Assembly (NCBI GenBank): GCA_029550965.1
Contig: JAKPGJ010000003.1
Span: forward strand, 1-64,000
Length of the DNA: 64,000 nucleotides
From: Bacillota bacterium
GTDB lineage: Bacteria > Bacillota > Clostridia > Oscillospirales > CAG-382
Reading direction: 5' to 3'
The notes beneath the pieces were generated by a model. That model was not told the origin of the DNA, did not search any database, and saw nothing but the letters and a program-made list of their open reading frames with translations. Shown here one piece after another: positions 9,641 through 19,497 of this stretch (position 1 is its first letter; each line of letters opens with the position of its first letter). The position numbers and the translations under genes were made by a program.

Positions 9641-10585
9641 ATGACAAGTTCCCAGTATAAGGTAAAGCTGACCAAGCTCGCGAAAGACTTTAATTTTGAA
9701 GAAGTATTCATTCCCGAAGGAATCGAGCAGATGTATGTCCGCCGCTCGGACATGAGCCGTCCGGGGCTTCCGCTTACCGGCTTTTTTACGAATTTCGAGC
9801 GGGAGCGGATTCAGCTTTTTGGAAACATGGAGCACGCGTACCTTGCTTCGCTGACGCCGGAGCAGCGGTACGCTTCGCTGGACAAGTTTTTCCAGCATCA
9901 GGTCGTATGCGTGCTGGTTACCAGCGGGCTTGAGATTTTTCCGGAAATGATTGAGCTTGCAAAAAGGTATAACACCCCACTTTACAGAACCGCTTCCGAA
10001 ACTTCTGCCATCATGGCCAATTTGATTGCCAGCCTGAACGTTGCGCTCGCGGAGCGCGTGACGCGCCACGGCGTTCTTGTGGAGGTGTACGGCGAGGGCG
10101 TATTGATGCTCGGCGACAGCGGAATCGGAAAAAGCGAAACCGCGATCGAGCTTGTCAAGCGCGGCCACCGGTTAATCGCGGACGACGCGGTCGAGATCAA
10201 GCGCGTCTCCTCCAAAACGCTTGTCGGCTCTGCGCCCGAGGTGATTCGGCATTATATCGAGTTGAGAGGCATCGGCATCGTCGATGTCAGAAGGATTTTC
10301 GGTATGGGCTCCGTAAAGGAAACCGAGAAGATTGACCTGGTCGTCAACTTTGAGGTTTGGGAGCAGGGAAAAATTTACGAGCGGTTCGGGCTTGAGACCG
10401 AGTACACCGAGATCCTCGGCATCAAGATTCCTTCCATCACCATTCCGGTTAAACCGGGCAGAAACCTTGCGGTGATCATCGAGATTGCGGCGATGAACAA
10501 CAGACAGAAAAAGATGGGCTACAACACCGCGGTGGAGTTTAATAAGAAATTAATGAGCCATCTGGAAGGCAGCGACGAAGACTGA
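9641..10585 (+). CDS. hprK: HPr kinase/phosphorylase
   Basis: Walker A 'GEGVLMLGDSGIGKSETAIEL', 'RGHRLIADDAVEI', 'ELRGIGIVDVRRIFG'. ATG at 9641 starts MTSSQYKVKLTKLAKDF; the ORF-track start at 9524 is upstream. Confidence 0.95.
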   Translation: MTSSQYKVKLTKLAKDFNFEEVFIPEGIEQMYVRRSDMSRPGLPLTGFFTNFERERIQLFGNMEHAYLASLTPEQRYASLDKFFQHQVVCVLVTSGLEIFPEMIELAKRYNTPLYRTASETSAIMANLIASLNVALAERVTRHGVLVEVYGEGVLMLGDSGIGKSETAIELVKRGHRLIADDAVEIKRVSSKTLVGSAPEVIRHYIELRGIGIVDVRRIFGMGSVKETEKIDLVVNFEVWEQGKIYERFGLETEYTEILGIKIPSITIPVKPGRNLAVIIEIAAMNNRQKKMGYNTAVEFNKKLMSHLEGSDED

Positions 10586-10618
10586 CCATTCAAACAGCTT
10601 TTTAGGAGCGATAGAAAA

Positions 10619-11569
10619 ATGTACTATCTTGGAATAGACTTGGGCGGAACATCCATAAAAGCAGGCGTCTGCAATGAAAAGGGCGAGATTCTCTACAAAG
10701 AGAGCTGCCCGACTGTCACAACCGAAGGCGGCGACAGGATTCTTACGGATATGGCTGCGCTTTGCGGGCGCGTTATCGCGAAGTGCGGACTTAAGACGGA
10801 TGATATAGAATATGCCGGGGTTGCTTCTCCCGGAACGGCGGATTCGGAACGGGGCGTCATTGTGTACGCCTGCACGCTTCCGTTTCTCTATTACCCGATC
10901 GCGGAGAAGCTGAGCGGCCTGACCGGCATAAAAAAGATATACGTCGAAAACGACGCGAACGCCGCCGCGAAGGGCGAAGCGGCCGTCGGCGCGGCAAAGG
11001 GTTACGCCGACTCGGTCATGATTACGCTCGGAACCGGCGTAGGCGGCGGAATTATCATAGACAACAAGGTCTATTCCGGATTCAACTTCGCGGGCGCGGA
11101 ACTGGGACATATGGTCATTGTCCACAACGGCAAGCAGTGCACCTGCGGCAGAAAGGGCTGCTGGGAGGCGTACGCTTCCGCGACCGCGCTGGTCGAACAG
11201 ACCAAAGAGAAAATGCTGGCCGAGAAGGATTCGGTCATGTGGCAGCTCTGCGGTGGCGACATCGAGAACGCCGGCGGCAGAACCGCTTTTGACGCCATGC
11301 GGCTCGGCGACAGAGCGGGCAAAGAGGTGGTGGACGCGTATATCGGCTATCTTGCCTGCGGCGTCGTCAACATCATCAACATCTTCCAGCCGGAAGTATT
11401 AAGCATCGGCGGCGGCGTAAGCAACGAGAAAGATTACCTTACAAAGCCGCTCATTGAAATCGTTAAGAAAGAGCAATATTCACGCAACAGCCCCAAGCAG
11501 ACTATAATAAAAATAGCGCAGCTTGGTAACGACGCCGGCATTATCGGCGCCGCAATGCTGGGGTTGTAG
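10619..11569 (+). CDS. ROK-family glucokinase
   Basis: 'LGIDLGGTSIKAGV', 'GTGVGGGIIID', ROK zinc motif 'CTCGRKGCWEAYAS'. Confidence 0.93.
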   Translation: MYYLGIDLGGTSIKAGVCNEKGEILYKESCPTVTTEGGDRILTDMAALCGRVIAKCGLKTDDIEYAGVASPGTADSERGVIVYACTLPFLYYPIAEKLSGLTGIKKIYVENDANAAAKGEAAVGAAKGYADSVMITLGTGVGGGIIIDNKVYSGFNFAGAELGHMVIVHNGKQCTCGRKGCWEAYASATALVEQTKEKMLAEKDSVMWQLCGGDIENAGGRTAFDAMRLGDRAGKEVVDAYIGYLACGVVNIINIFQPEVLSIGGGVSNEKDYLTKPLIEIVKKEQYSRNSPKQTIIKIAQLGNDAGIIGAAMLGL

Positions 11570-11646
11570 TCTGGCGTGAAAGTTTATCACAGAAAGGCAG
11601 GAAAGCCCGTGTTTGTCTTAAAGCAGACAAAGCATCGGGCGTTCGT

Positions 11647-14058
11647 ATGATCCCCGAAAAAACTGAAAACGCAGTATTTACATACAATACGATCGCATTA
11701 AGGGGCGTAGTCATATTCCCCCGCATCACAACCAGCTTCGAGATTGGAAGAAAGTCTTCCATCAAAGCGTTCAAGGACGCGCTCGAAAAGGATGAGCCTA
11801 TCTTTTTGGTCGCTCAGAAGGATATGGCGGTTGTCGATCCGCAGAACAACGACCTGGTGAAGGTCGGCGTAATCGCGGAGATTAAGCACGCGCTCAGGCT
11901 CCCGAACGGCAACTACCAGCTGATGATCGAGGGAAGCAAACGCGCGGAGCGTTACAACTCTTATTATGAAAACGACATGCTCAAGAGCGACATCGCCATC
12001 CACGAGGAAGCCGCGGATGATTCTCCCCTGGCAAGGCAGAAAGAAGAAATCGCCATTCGGGAGACGCTCATCATCTTTGACGAGTATTTAAAATACGTCG
12101 CAAAACCCTCGCAGGAGATCATCAACGAGGTAAAACAGATCAAATCCGCTTCCTATCTGGCGGACTTTCTCGCTTCGTCCTTTTTAATTAATTTCGAGGA
12201 CAGACTGACCATTATCGAGGAGTTCGATCCGATTAAGCGGCTCGAGAAGCTGTGCAAGGTATTCGAGAAGGACATCCAGCTGATGCAGCTGGAGGGCAGC
12301 ATCCAAAGCAAAGTCCGGTACAGACTTCAGAAGAGCCAGCGCGAAATGTACCTGCGCGAGCAGCTCCGCGCCATTCAGAACGAGCTTGGCATCGGCGAGA
12401 ACGATGAAAACGAAGACGTCGATGAATATACCCGCATGATTCAGGAAGCGAAGATACCGGACTCGGTCAAGGAAAAGCTGCAGGAGGAAGCCAACAAGCT
12501 CGCGAAGATGCCTTTCGGCACGCCGGAAGCGACCGTTATCCGCAACTATATCGAAACCTGTCTGGAGCTTCCTTGGAATAAGAAATCTAAAGACCGAATG
12601 GACATCAAGCTCGCCGAGAAGTATCTCAACGAGGATCACGACGGGCTGACGAAAGTTAAAGAGAGAATTCTTGAGTTCATGTCGGTAAAACAGTTAAAAC
12701 CCGACCTGAGCGGTCAAATTCTCTGCCTTGTCGGCCCTCCCGGCGTCGGCAAGACGTCGATCGCGCGCTCGATCGCGCGGGCGACCAACCGGAAGTATGT
12801 CCGCATATCGTTGGGCGGCATCAAGGACGAGGCGGAAATCAGGGGCCACCGGCGCACCTATATCGGTTCCATGCCCGGCAGAATCACCAACGCGCTGAAG
12901 ATAGCCGGCACCTCCAACCCGGTTATTCTGCTTGACGAGATCGACAAGCTGACCAGCAACGCGCTGGGCGACCCGACCAGCGCTCTGCTTGAGGTGTTGG
13001 ATACCGAACAGAACAAAGCCTTTAGAGACAATTTTATCGAGATACCGATAGACCTTTCGGAGTGCCTTTTCATCGCGACCGCGAACACGACCGAGACCAT
13101 TCCCGCGCCGCTGCTCGACAGAATGGAAGTCATTTATATGAGCAGCTACTCGGATTCTGAAAAGCTCTCGATCGCGAAGAATCACTTAATTCCGAAGCAG
13201 ATCAAGCTCAACGGCCTTACCAAGCGCATGATTAAGTTTACCGACGACGCCATCCGGGAGATTATCACCAGCTATACCAAGGAAAACGGCGTCAGAGGGC
13301 TGGAGCGCGAAATCGCGTCGCTCTGCCGCAAGACGGCGAAAAAGATTGTCAACGGCGAGTGCAAGAGCCTTGAGATCGACGCGAAAAAGGTGCGCGAGCT
13401 GTTGGGCGTCGAGAAGTTCCTGCCCGACAAGATATACAGCCAGGACGAGGTCGGCATCGTCAACGGCCTTGCGTGGACTTCCTTGGGCGGAGAAATGCTC
13501 CGTATCGAGGTTTTGTCCATGAAGGGCAACGGCAAGCTCGAGCTGACCGGGCATCTCGGCGACGTCATGAAGGAAAGCGCGAAGGCGGCCATCAGCTACA
13601 TACGCAAGCACGCCAAGGAACTGGGCATCGACGAGGAGTTCCACTCCAAGGTCGATTTGCATATCCACGTTCCGGAGGGCGCGATTCCGAAGGACGGCCC
13701 GAGCGCCGGCATTACCATCGCGACCGCGATTGTCTCCGAGCTTTCGGGCAGAACCGTCAAGCAGAGCGTCGCGATGACCGGAGAGATTACGCTCACCGGC
13801 AGGGTGCTGGCGATCGGCGGTTTGAAGGAAAAATGCATGGCGGCCTACAAGGCCGGTGTCAAGACGGTTATTATTCCGTATGACAACCGGAACGATATAG
13901 AAGAATTTGACGAGGAGATTAAGAACGGACTGACGTTCGTACCCGTCAAGAACGTCTCCGAAGTCTTCGAAATCGCTCTGAACAAAGATAATAACAGTAA
14001 GGATACGCAAGATGAGAATGAATGTGGGCGGATTGAACCTGCACAATGTGGAGCTTAG
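11647..14058 (+). CDS. lon: ATP-dependent protease La (Lon)
   Basis: 'LCLVGPPGVGKTSIARSIA', 'ILLDEIDKL', catalytic 'PKDGPSAGITIATAI', 'LTGRVLAIGGLKEK'. Confidence 0.97.
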   Translation: MIPEKTENAVFTYNTIALRGVVIFPRITTSFEIGRKSSIKAFKDALEKDEPIFLVAQKDMAVVDPQNNDLVKVGVIAEIKHALRLPNGNYQLMIEGSKRAERYNSYYENDMLKSDIAIHEEAADDSPLARQKEEIAIRETLIIFDEYLKYVAKPSQEIINEVKQIKSASYLADFLASSFLINFEDRLTIIEEFDPIKRLEKLCKVFEKDIQLMQLEGSIQSKVRYRLQKSQREMYLREQLRAIQNELGIGENDENEDVDEYTRMIQEAKIPDSVKEKLQEEANKLAKMPFGTPEATVIRNYIETCLELPWNKKSKDRMDIKLAEKYLNEDHDGLTKVKERILEFMSVKQLKPDLSGQILCLVGPPGVGKTSIARSIARATNRKYVRISLGGIKDEAEIRGHRRTYIGSMPGRITNALKIAGTSNPVILLDEIDKLTSNALGDPTSALLEVLDTEQNKAFRDNFIEIPIDLSECLFIATANTTETIPAPLLDRMEVIYMSSYSDSEKLSIAKNHLIPKQIKLNGLTKRMIKFTDDAIREIITSYTKENGVRGLEREIASLCRKTAKKIVNGECKSLEIDAKKVRELLGVEKFLPDKIYSQDEVGIVNGLAWTSLGGEMLRIEVLSMKGNGKLELTGHLGDVMKESAKAAISYIRKHAKELGIDEEFHSKVDLHIHVPEGAIPKDGPSAGITIATAIVSELSGRTVKQSVAMTGEITLTGRVLAIGGLKEKCMAAYKAGVKTVIIPYDNRNDIEEFDEEIKNGLTFVPVKNVSEVFEIALNKDNNSKDTQDENECGRIEPAQCGA

Positions 14059-14620
14059 AAGGTCCGCGGGCGCGCCCCAACAGCTCGTGAAAAGCGGGCT
14101 TCCGCAGGTGGCGTTTGCCGGAAGGTCCAATGTCGGCAAAAGCTCGCTTATCAATTCGCTTTTGGGCAGAAAGAAGCTGGCGAGGGTCAGCTCGGAGCCC
14201 GGCAAAACCATAACCGTAAACTATTACGAGGTCGACGGGAAGATATATCTTGTCGACCTCCCGGGATACGGGTTTGCGAACCGCGGAAAAGAAGAAACGA
14301 AAAAGTGGTCCGCATTGACGCAGAATTATTTTGAGGAAAACGACGCGTTAAAACTCGTACTTCAGCTTGTGGACATCAAGGTCGGATTTACGGAAGACGA
14401 CCGGATGATGCTCGAATATTTGAATTACTACAAGGTCCCCTACGTTGTTGTCGCCACCAAATGCGACAGGCTTAACAAAACGCAGCTTACGGAAAGCGCG
14501 CGCAGGATCGCGGAGGACCCGCTTTTGCGTCCGGGTACGGGAATTATTCTGTATTCCTCCGTCAAAAGCATCGGGCGTGACGAATTATGGGGAATGATAT
14601 TAAAAACCATCAAAGGCTGA
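14012..14620 (+). CDS. engB: Ribosome biogenesis GTP-binding protein EngB/YsxC
   Basis: 'PQVAFAGRSNVGKSSLINSLLGRKKLARVSSEPGKT', 'DLPGYGFA', 'TKCDRL'. Confidence 0.93.
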   Translation: MRMNVGGLNLHNVELRRSAGAPQQLVKSGLPQVAFAGRSNVGKSSLINSLLGRKKLARVSSEPGKTITVNYYEVDGKIYLVDLPGYGFANRGKEETKKWSALTQNYFEENDALKLVLQLVDIKVGFTEDDRMMLEYLNYYKVPYVVVATKCDRLNKTQLTESARRIAEDPLLRPGTGIILYSSVKSIGRDELWGMILKTIKG

Positions 14621-14668
14621 CGCAAGGCCGTCAGGCGTTGAAAAATCTACGACTTTTTGGAGCCAAGT

Positions 14669-15976
14669 ATGCTGCACGACAATATAACAATCGGAAACAA
14701 CGGACATTTATATTTTGCGGGAATGGATACGGTAGAGCTGGCGAAAAAGTACGGCACGCCGCTGTATCTGGTCGACGAGAACAAAATAAGGGAAAACTGC
14801 CGGATTTATATCGAATGCGTCAAAAAATACTTCGGCGAAAAGAGCATTCCGCTTTTCGCGAGCAAATCGCTCTGCTACCTTGACCTGTACCGCATCCTGA
14901 AGGAAGAAGGTACGGGCGTCGACGTCGTTTCGGGCGGCGAGTTATATACCGCTCTGAAGGCGGGCTTCCCGGCCGAGCGGATGTTCTTCCACGGAAACAA
15001 CAAAACAGACGAGGAAATAGAATACGGAATCAAGAGCGGCGTCGGCTACTTCGTCGTGGACAACAAAGAGGAGCTGGACACGGTTTCCGAAACCGCGTCG
15101 AAGTACGGCGTAACGCAGAAGATACTTTTGCGCCTGTCTCCCGGCATCGACCCGCATACCCATAAAGCCGTCGTGACCGGTTCGGTCGACTCCAAGTTCG
15201 GAACCGCGATTGAGACCGGGCAGGCGATGGAACTGACCAAATACGCGCTCAAAAAGCCGAACGTTTATTTGGTCGGCTTCCACTGCCATATCGGTTCGCA
15301 GATATTCGAGCACACGCCGTTCTCGGACGCGGCAAAGATTATGCTTCAGTTTATCGCCGACGTTCGGGCGGAAACCGGCGTTTTGGCGGATATGCTCAAT
15401 TTGGGCGGCGGCATCGGCGTGCGCTACGTCGAGGAGCATCCGGAGGTAGATATAGACCTCATCTTTAGAAGCATTAAAAATGAAGTGGACAATTTCTGCC
15501 GCAAGAAGGGTTTCGAGTCCCCGACCATCCTGTTTGAGATGGGAAGGTATATTTCCGCGAACGCGGGCATGACGCTGTATACGGTCGGCTCCTTCAAGAG
15601 CATAACGGGATATAAGAATTACGTTTCGATCGACGGCGGCATGACGGACAATCCGAGATACGCTTTGTACCAGTCGCCATATACGGTGGTCGTGGCGAAC
15701 CGCGCGAACGAGGAGAAGTCGGTCGTCGCGACGATTGCCGGCCGCTGCTGCGAGAGCGGCGATTTGATACAGGAGGACGTCGCGATTCAGCCCTGCAAAA
15801 AAGGCGATATTTTGGCGGTGCTGGTCACCGGCGCGTATAATTACGCGATGGCGTCGCACTACAACAGGCTGCCGAAACCCGCTATGGTCAGCATCCGGGA
15901 CAAAGCGGACAGACTTGTCGTCAGGCGCGAGACCTACGAGGATTTGTTAAGAAACGAAATCCTCATCGAATCGTAG
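14669..15976 (+). CDS. lysA: Diaminopimelate decarboxylase
   Basis: 'PLYLVDENKI', 'FASKSL' PLP lysine, 'GFHCHIGSQI', 'LNLGGGIGV', 'GRCCESGD'. Confidence 0.94.
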   Translation: MLHDNITIGNNGHLYFAGMDTVELAKKYGTPLYLVDENKIRENCRIYIECVKKYFGEKSIPLFASKSLCYLDLYRILKEEGTGVDVVSGGELYTALKAGFPAERMFFHGNNKTDEEIEYGIKSGVGYFVVDNKEELDTVSETASKYGVTQKILLRLSPGIDPHTHKAVVTGSVDSKFGTAIETGQAMELTKYALKKPNVYLVGFHCHIGSQIFEHTPFSDAAKIMLQFIADVRAETGVLADMLNLGGGIGVRYVEEHPEVDIDLIFRSIKNEVDNFCRKKGFESPTILFEMGRYISANAGMTLYTVGSFKSITGYKNYVSIDGGMTDNPRYALYQSPYTVVVANRANEEKSVVATIAGRCCESGDLIQEDVAIQPCKKGDILAVLVTGAYNYAMASHYNRLPKPAMVSIRDKADRLVVRRETYEDLLRNEILIES

Positions 15977-16010
15977 CATAAGCGCAGTTTCGTCATAGGA
16001 TAACAAAACA

Positions 16011-16037
16011 ACGGGCGGAAAAACCGCCCGTTTTATG
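16011..16037 (+). terminator. Rho-independent terminator after lysA
   Basis: ACGGGCGG-AAAAA-CCGCCCGTTTT. Confidence 0.85.
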
Positions 16038-16079
16038 TTTTATTAAGTTGAAGTTTGAATTCCTCCGAATCTCTAAATT

Positions 16080-16149
16080 CTTACCTCTTATCTCTTACTT
16101 CTTACCTCTTATCTCTTACTTCTTACTTCTTATCTCTTATCTCTTACCT
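16080..16149. repeat. Heptanucleotide tandem array, 10 x CTTAYYT (minus strand ARRTAAG)
   Basis: Ten contiguous units: cttacct cttatct cttactt cttacct cttatct cttactt cttactt cttatct cttatct cttacct. Confidence 0.97.
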
Positions 16150-17103
16150 AAACAATTTCATAAATTCCGGTTCCGGCGCGGTCAGGGTCAATCCGTTCAG
16201 GTATCCCAAGACCGGCTTTTTTTCTTTAAATGCGAACCTAAGCGAGTAAGAACACAGCGCCTGATGGCGATAGCCCATTTTCCGGTCCGCCTTGTTCTCC
16301 GCGTATTTTCCGTCGCCGAGCAGAGGATGCCCCACGGACGCCATATGCGCGCGAATCTGGTGCGTCCGCCCGGTCACCAGCTCAATCTCTAAAAGCGAAA
16401 GGTTTAGCTCCTTGTTTACCGCCAATACCGCGTATTTTGTGACGGCTTCTTTGTCCATCGCGCTGTTTTTTACCTTCTTGACCGTAACCAGGTTGCGGTC
16501 GGCGTCTTTATTCAAAAAGCTGCGGATAACGCCTTCCTGCTGCTTCGGAACGCCGTGAACCGCGGCCAAATACTTCTTTTCCACCTCGCGGTTTTTAATG
16601 ATGTCGTTCATTTCCTTGAGCGCGGCGGCGTTTTTGGCGGCGATGACCAACCCTTGGGTGTTGCGGTCGATGCGGTTGCATAACGCGGGCGCAAAGCTGT
16701 TCTCCGCGTCCGGGTTATAACTGCCGTTCGCATACAAGTACGCCGTAATATGGTTGATCAGCGTGTTGAACTCCTCGTTCGCGTCCGAATGCACAATCAG
16801 CCCGGCGGGTTTGTTGACGACCAGAATGTTCTCGTCCTCGTAAACAATGTCCAGCTTCGGCTTGACGCGCAGAAAAGCGTGCTCGTTTGTTCCTCTTTCA
16901 AAAAACTCGTCGGAGATATAAAAGGTTAAAACGTCCCCCGGCTTGAGCTTGTCGCTCTCTTTCGCCTTTTTGCCGTTGAGCTTGATTTTTTTTAAGCGTA
17001 TAAATTTATACATCAGCGACAAAGGCATATTCTTAAACCGTTTCGTTAAAAACTTGTCCAGCCGTTGCCCGCTGTCGTTTTGGTTAATTTCTATCGTGCG
17101 CAT
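16144..17103 (-). CDS. RluA-family 23S rRNA pseudouridine synthase
   Basis: S4-like N-terminus 'GQRLDKFLTKRF', 'VNKPAGLIVHSD', 'CNRIDRNTQGLVIAAKN', 'VTGRTHQIRAHMASVGHPLLGDGKY'. Confidence 0.93.
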   Translation of the reverse strand: MRTIEINQNDSGQRLDKFLTKRFKNMPLSLMYKFIRLKKIKLNGKKAKESDKLKPGDVLTFYISDEFFERGTNEHAFLRVKPKLDIVYEDENILVVNKPAGLIVHSDANEEFNTLINHITAYLYANGSYNPDAENSFAPALCNRIDRNTQGLVIAAKNAAALKEMNDIIKNREVEKKYLAAVHGVPKQQEGVIRSFLNKDADRNLVTVKKVKNSAMDKEAVTKYAVLAVNKELNLSLLEIELVTGRTHQIRAHMASVGHPLLGDGKYAENKADRKMGYRHQALCSYSLRFAFKEKKPVLGYLNGLTLTAPEPEFMKLFR

Positions 17104-17104
17104 A

Positions 17105-17755
17105 TCACTTTCTCGCTTTGATAATGCTGGTGTTTTCCCATTCGCGAATGATTTTTACATCCGAAAAGCCTGCGGATTTGAACAGTTTCATTTGCATCTC
17201 GGCGGTGAAGGGGATGTCGTAGTGATAAAACCCTTCCGGTATGTTGTTTTTATTGTAAAGCTGTTCGCTTTCCTTTATGTATTTTTCCTGTTCTTCCGGC
17301 GTCTTGCAGGTGTAGTCGCCCTCGACGTAAATTCCGTCCCTGCGCAGCGCGTCAAAAACCTTTCGGTAAAGCTTTGTCTTTTTTGCTTCGCCAAAGTGGT
17401 GCAAAGAGTAGGTGGACAGCGCAAAATCATATTTATCTTTTCCGAAATCAATATCAAAATAAGAGCCGCAGAGCGCGGTTATATTTTTGTCCGGATATTT
17501 TTTGTAAAGCAAATCAAGCATACCCTGCGATATATCGATGCCGGTCACTTTTAGTCCGGGAAACTTTGCAAACAGCCTTTCAAGCTCAAGCCCGGTTCCG
17601 ATGCCGAGGTCAAGCAGCGCCGGTTCGGCGTTTCCAGCCGGGAAGCATTCCGCGATCTCTTTGTAAAAGACTTCGAGCTGCAGTTCCTTTAGCATATGGC
17701 TGTCGTAAATTTCGGCTTTGGCGTAAAAAAAGGCGTCCATTCTTTCAAGCTGCAT
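17105..17755 (-). CDS. Class I SAM-dependent methyltransferase
   Basis: 'LLDLGIGTGLELERLF', 'VTGIDISQGMLDLL', 'ALSTYSLHHF'. Confidence 0.85.
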   Translation of the reverse strand: MQLERMDAFFYAKAEIYDSHMLKELQLEVFYKEIAECFPAGNAEPALLDLGIGTGLELERLFAKFPGLKVTGIDISQGMLDLLYKKYPDKNITALCGSYFDIDFGKDKYDFALSTYSLHHFGEAKKTKLYRKVFDALRRDGIYVEGDYTCKTPEEQEKYIKESEQLYNKNNIPEGFYHYDIPFTAEMQMKLFKSAGFSDVKIIREWENTSIIKARK

Positions 17756-17835
17756 AAATTTTCTCCTTTTTCCTATTCTAACATAAAAAAGAGCGGAGTG
17801 CAAACAATAAATTAGCTTCCCTTGCGGGAAGCGGT

Positions 17836-18261
17836 TTATAAATACTGTTTGAGCACTTCGATGCTTCTTTCTTCGATATCCACAAGGTTTTGCGCCAGTT
17901 CTTTCGAGGACTGCGGCGCGTCGGCATACTTCCGAAGGCTCTTTTTCATATCGATAATGCCGGCAGTGCAGCCCATAATCAGCATCTCCGCGATGTGGGA
18001 AGTGGATTTGTCCTTGTATGTGCTCAGGTTCAGCATCGCTCTGGTTCTGAATCTGGCGAGCGCGCTCATATCAAGAAGCGGATGGCTGTTTTTCAGTTTT
18101 TCGGCGTTGTAGTAGATGTTTTTATATTGTTCTTCGTTTTCGCTTAAAAACTGTTTAAAAGACGGATCATCCGCAATTTCGTTCAGCTTCGGCAGGGTAA
18201 AAAGCCCGACCTGCGCGTTCTTGTGCACGCGGCCGAGCAGTTTGTCCTTTTTCGTACTCAT
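17836..18261 (-). CDS. Hypothetical protein
   Basis: 141-aa ORF with normal composition; family not recognised. Confidence 0.6.
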   Translation of the reverse strand: MSTKKDKLLGRVHKNAQVGLFTLPKLNEIADDPSFKQFLSENEEQYKNIYYNAEKLKNSHPLLDMSALARFRTRAMLNLSTYKDKSTSHIAEMLIMGCTAGIIDMKKSLRKYADAPQSSKELAQNLVDIEERSIEVLKQYL

Positions 18262-18406
18262 CCGGTTGCATCCCGTCCTTTCGTGTTCTTATCATTAGTA
18301 TTGTCAGATTTTGTGGTTTTATATACGAATCAGAATAGAATTTGTCGGTGAATATTGCAATTGAATTTTATAAATGCTATAAATAAATCAGCAAAGGTGG
18401 GAGTGT

Positions 18407-18781
18407 ATGTTTTTTATTTTCGGCATGAACGGCGGACACGAATCGCTGCGCTTCAGACAAACTCTGGTCTGCCCCTGCTGCGGCAGGTACGGCGCGCTGG
18501 AAGCGTATAAGGAATTTAACAGCTTCAGCCTTTTCTTTATCCCGATGTTTTCCTTTAACAAGCGTTATTTTGTGCGCACAGCCTGCTGCGGGTGCGTGAG
18601 CGAGATAGACAAGGAACTGGGAAAGAAAATCGAGAAAGGGCAGGCGACGAACATTGACGTCAGCCAGCTGCGGTTTCAAACAGGGTACGGCTTTACGCCC
18701 TATAAACGCTGCGCCGGGTGCGGCTATGCGACCGCGGATGACTTTGCGTTTTGCCCAAAATGCGGCAGAAAATTTGAATAA
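18407..18781 (+). CDS. Zinc-ribbon domain protein
   Basis: N-terminal CPCCG and C-terminal 'CAGCGYATADDFAFCPKCGRKFE'. Confidence 0.75.
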   Translation: MFFIFGMNGGHESLRFRQTLVCPCCGRYGALEAYKEFNSFSLFFIPMFSFNKRYFVRTACCGCVSEIDKELGKKIEKGQATNIDVSQLRFQTGYGFTPYKRCAGCGYATADDFAFCPKCGRKFE

Positions 18782-18932
18782 ATTTCACACAAAAATAAGC
18801 ATCGCATGGTATAATTTGTACAATATACCAAAAATTTTGTACGCTTTTGGCGTTGGTTTACAGTTTGTTCACAAAATATGCTAACTTAAAAATATATTTC
18901 GTGATAAAATATTTTCAAATACAGCCAAAGGT

Positions 18933-19409
18933 GTGGTACATATCGTTGATTATAAAAAGTACCTGAACGCGGCGGTGCTTAGGGAGTTCCTGCGGTACTG
19001 CGCGGTCGGCGGGTTGGCGTTTTTGGTGGACTACGGCGTCTTGTATCTGTTCTACCACCGGATTTTCGCGCACATAGACGCGGCCGTTTTTGGTTTTCTG
19101 GACGTAAGAAACACGCTCGCGATCGCGTGCGGCTTTATTGCCGGACTGACTGCGAACTACATCCTGTCCGTTTTGTTCGTTTTTACCAATGAGAAGCAGA
19201 AAAGCAAAAACAATTTAAAAGCTTTCCTGATTTACGCGATTGTCGGAATCGTGGGTTTGGGAATCAACGAAATCGGCATGAATCTTGGGAAAGCGGTTTT
19301 GGCGGAAAGCTACGAACGGTTTTTGCTGCTCGTGAAAATGGTTGTCGCGGGCATAGCGCTCGTATGGAACTATATCGGAAGAAAAGTATTTGTATATAAA
19401 GGCGAATAA
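18933..19409 (+). CDS. GtrA family membrane protein (GTG start)
   Basis: '[25 protein letters not shown]', '[12 protein letters not shown]', C-terminal '[11 protein letters not shown]'. Confidence 0.88.
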   Translation: MVHIVDYKKYLNAAVLREFLRYCAVGGLAFLVDYGVLYLFYHRIFAHIDAAVFGFLDVRNTLAIACGFIAGLTANYILSVLFVFTNEKQKSKNNLKAFLIYAIVGIVGLGINEIGMNLGKAVLAESYERFLLLVKMVVAGIALVWNYIGRKVFVYKGE

Positions 19410-19497
19410 GCTCGATGGGGAAGTATTTGCCCGACGACAGATGCTTCCCTGTTATAATGTTGAAAAGCAAAATACTGACGTCGGAGAAACGGGTTGT

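Noticed and set aside
13186-14211. 341-aa antisense ORF opposite lon and engB, and similar ones opposite 19498..21081
   Set aside because: Same codon-bias artefact; the sense strand encodes clear Lon/EngB and flavoenzyme motifs.
16080-16149. CRISPR array
   Set aside because: Units are 7 bp and contiguous, without spacers; no Cas genes in the window.
16048-16392. ORFs reading through the Ser/Leu/Tyr-rich heptamer array
   Set aside because: Antisense to the RluA-type gene and generated by the tandem repeat.
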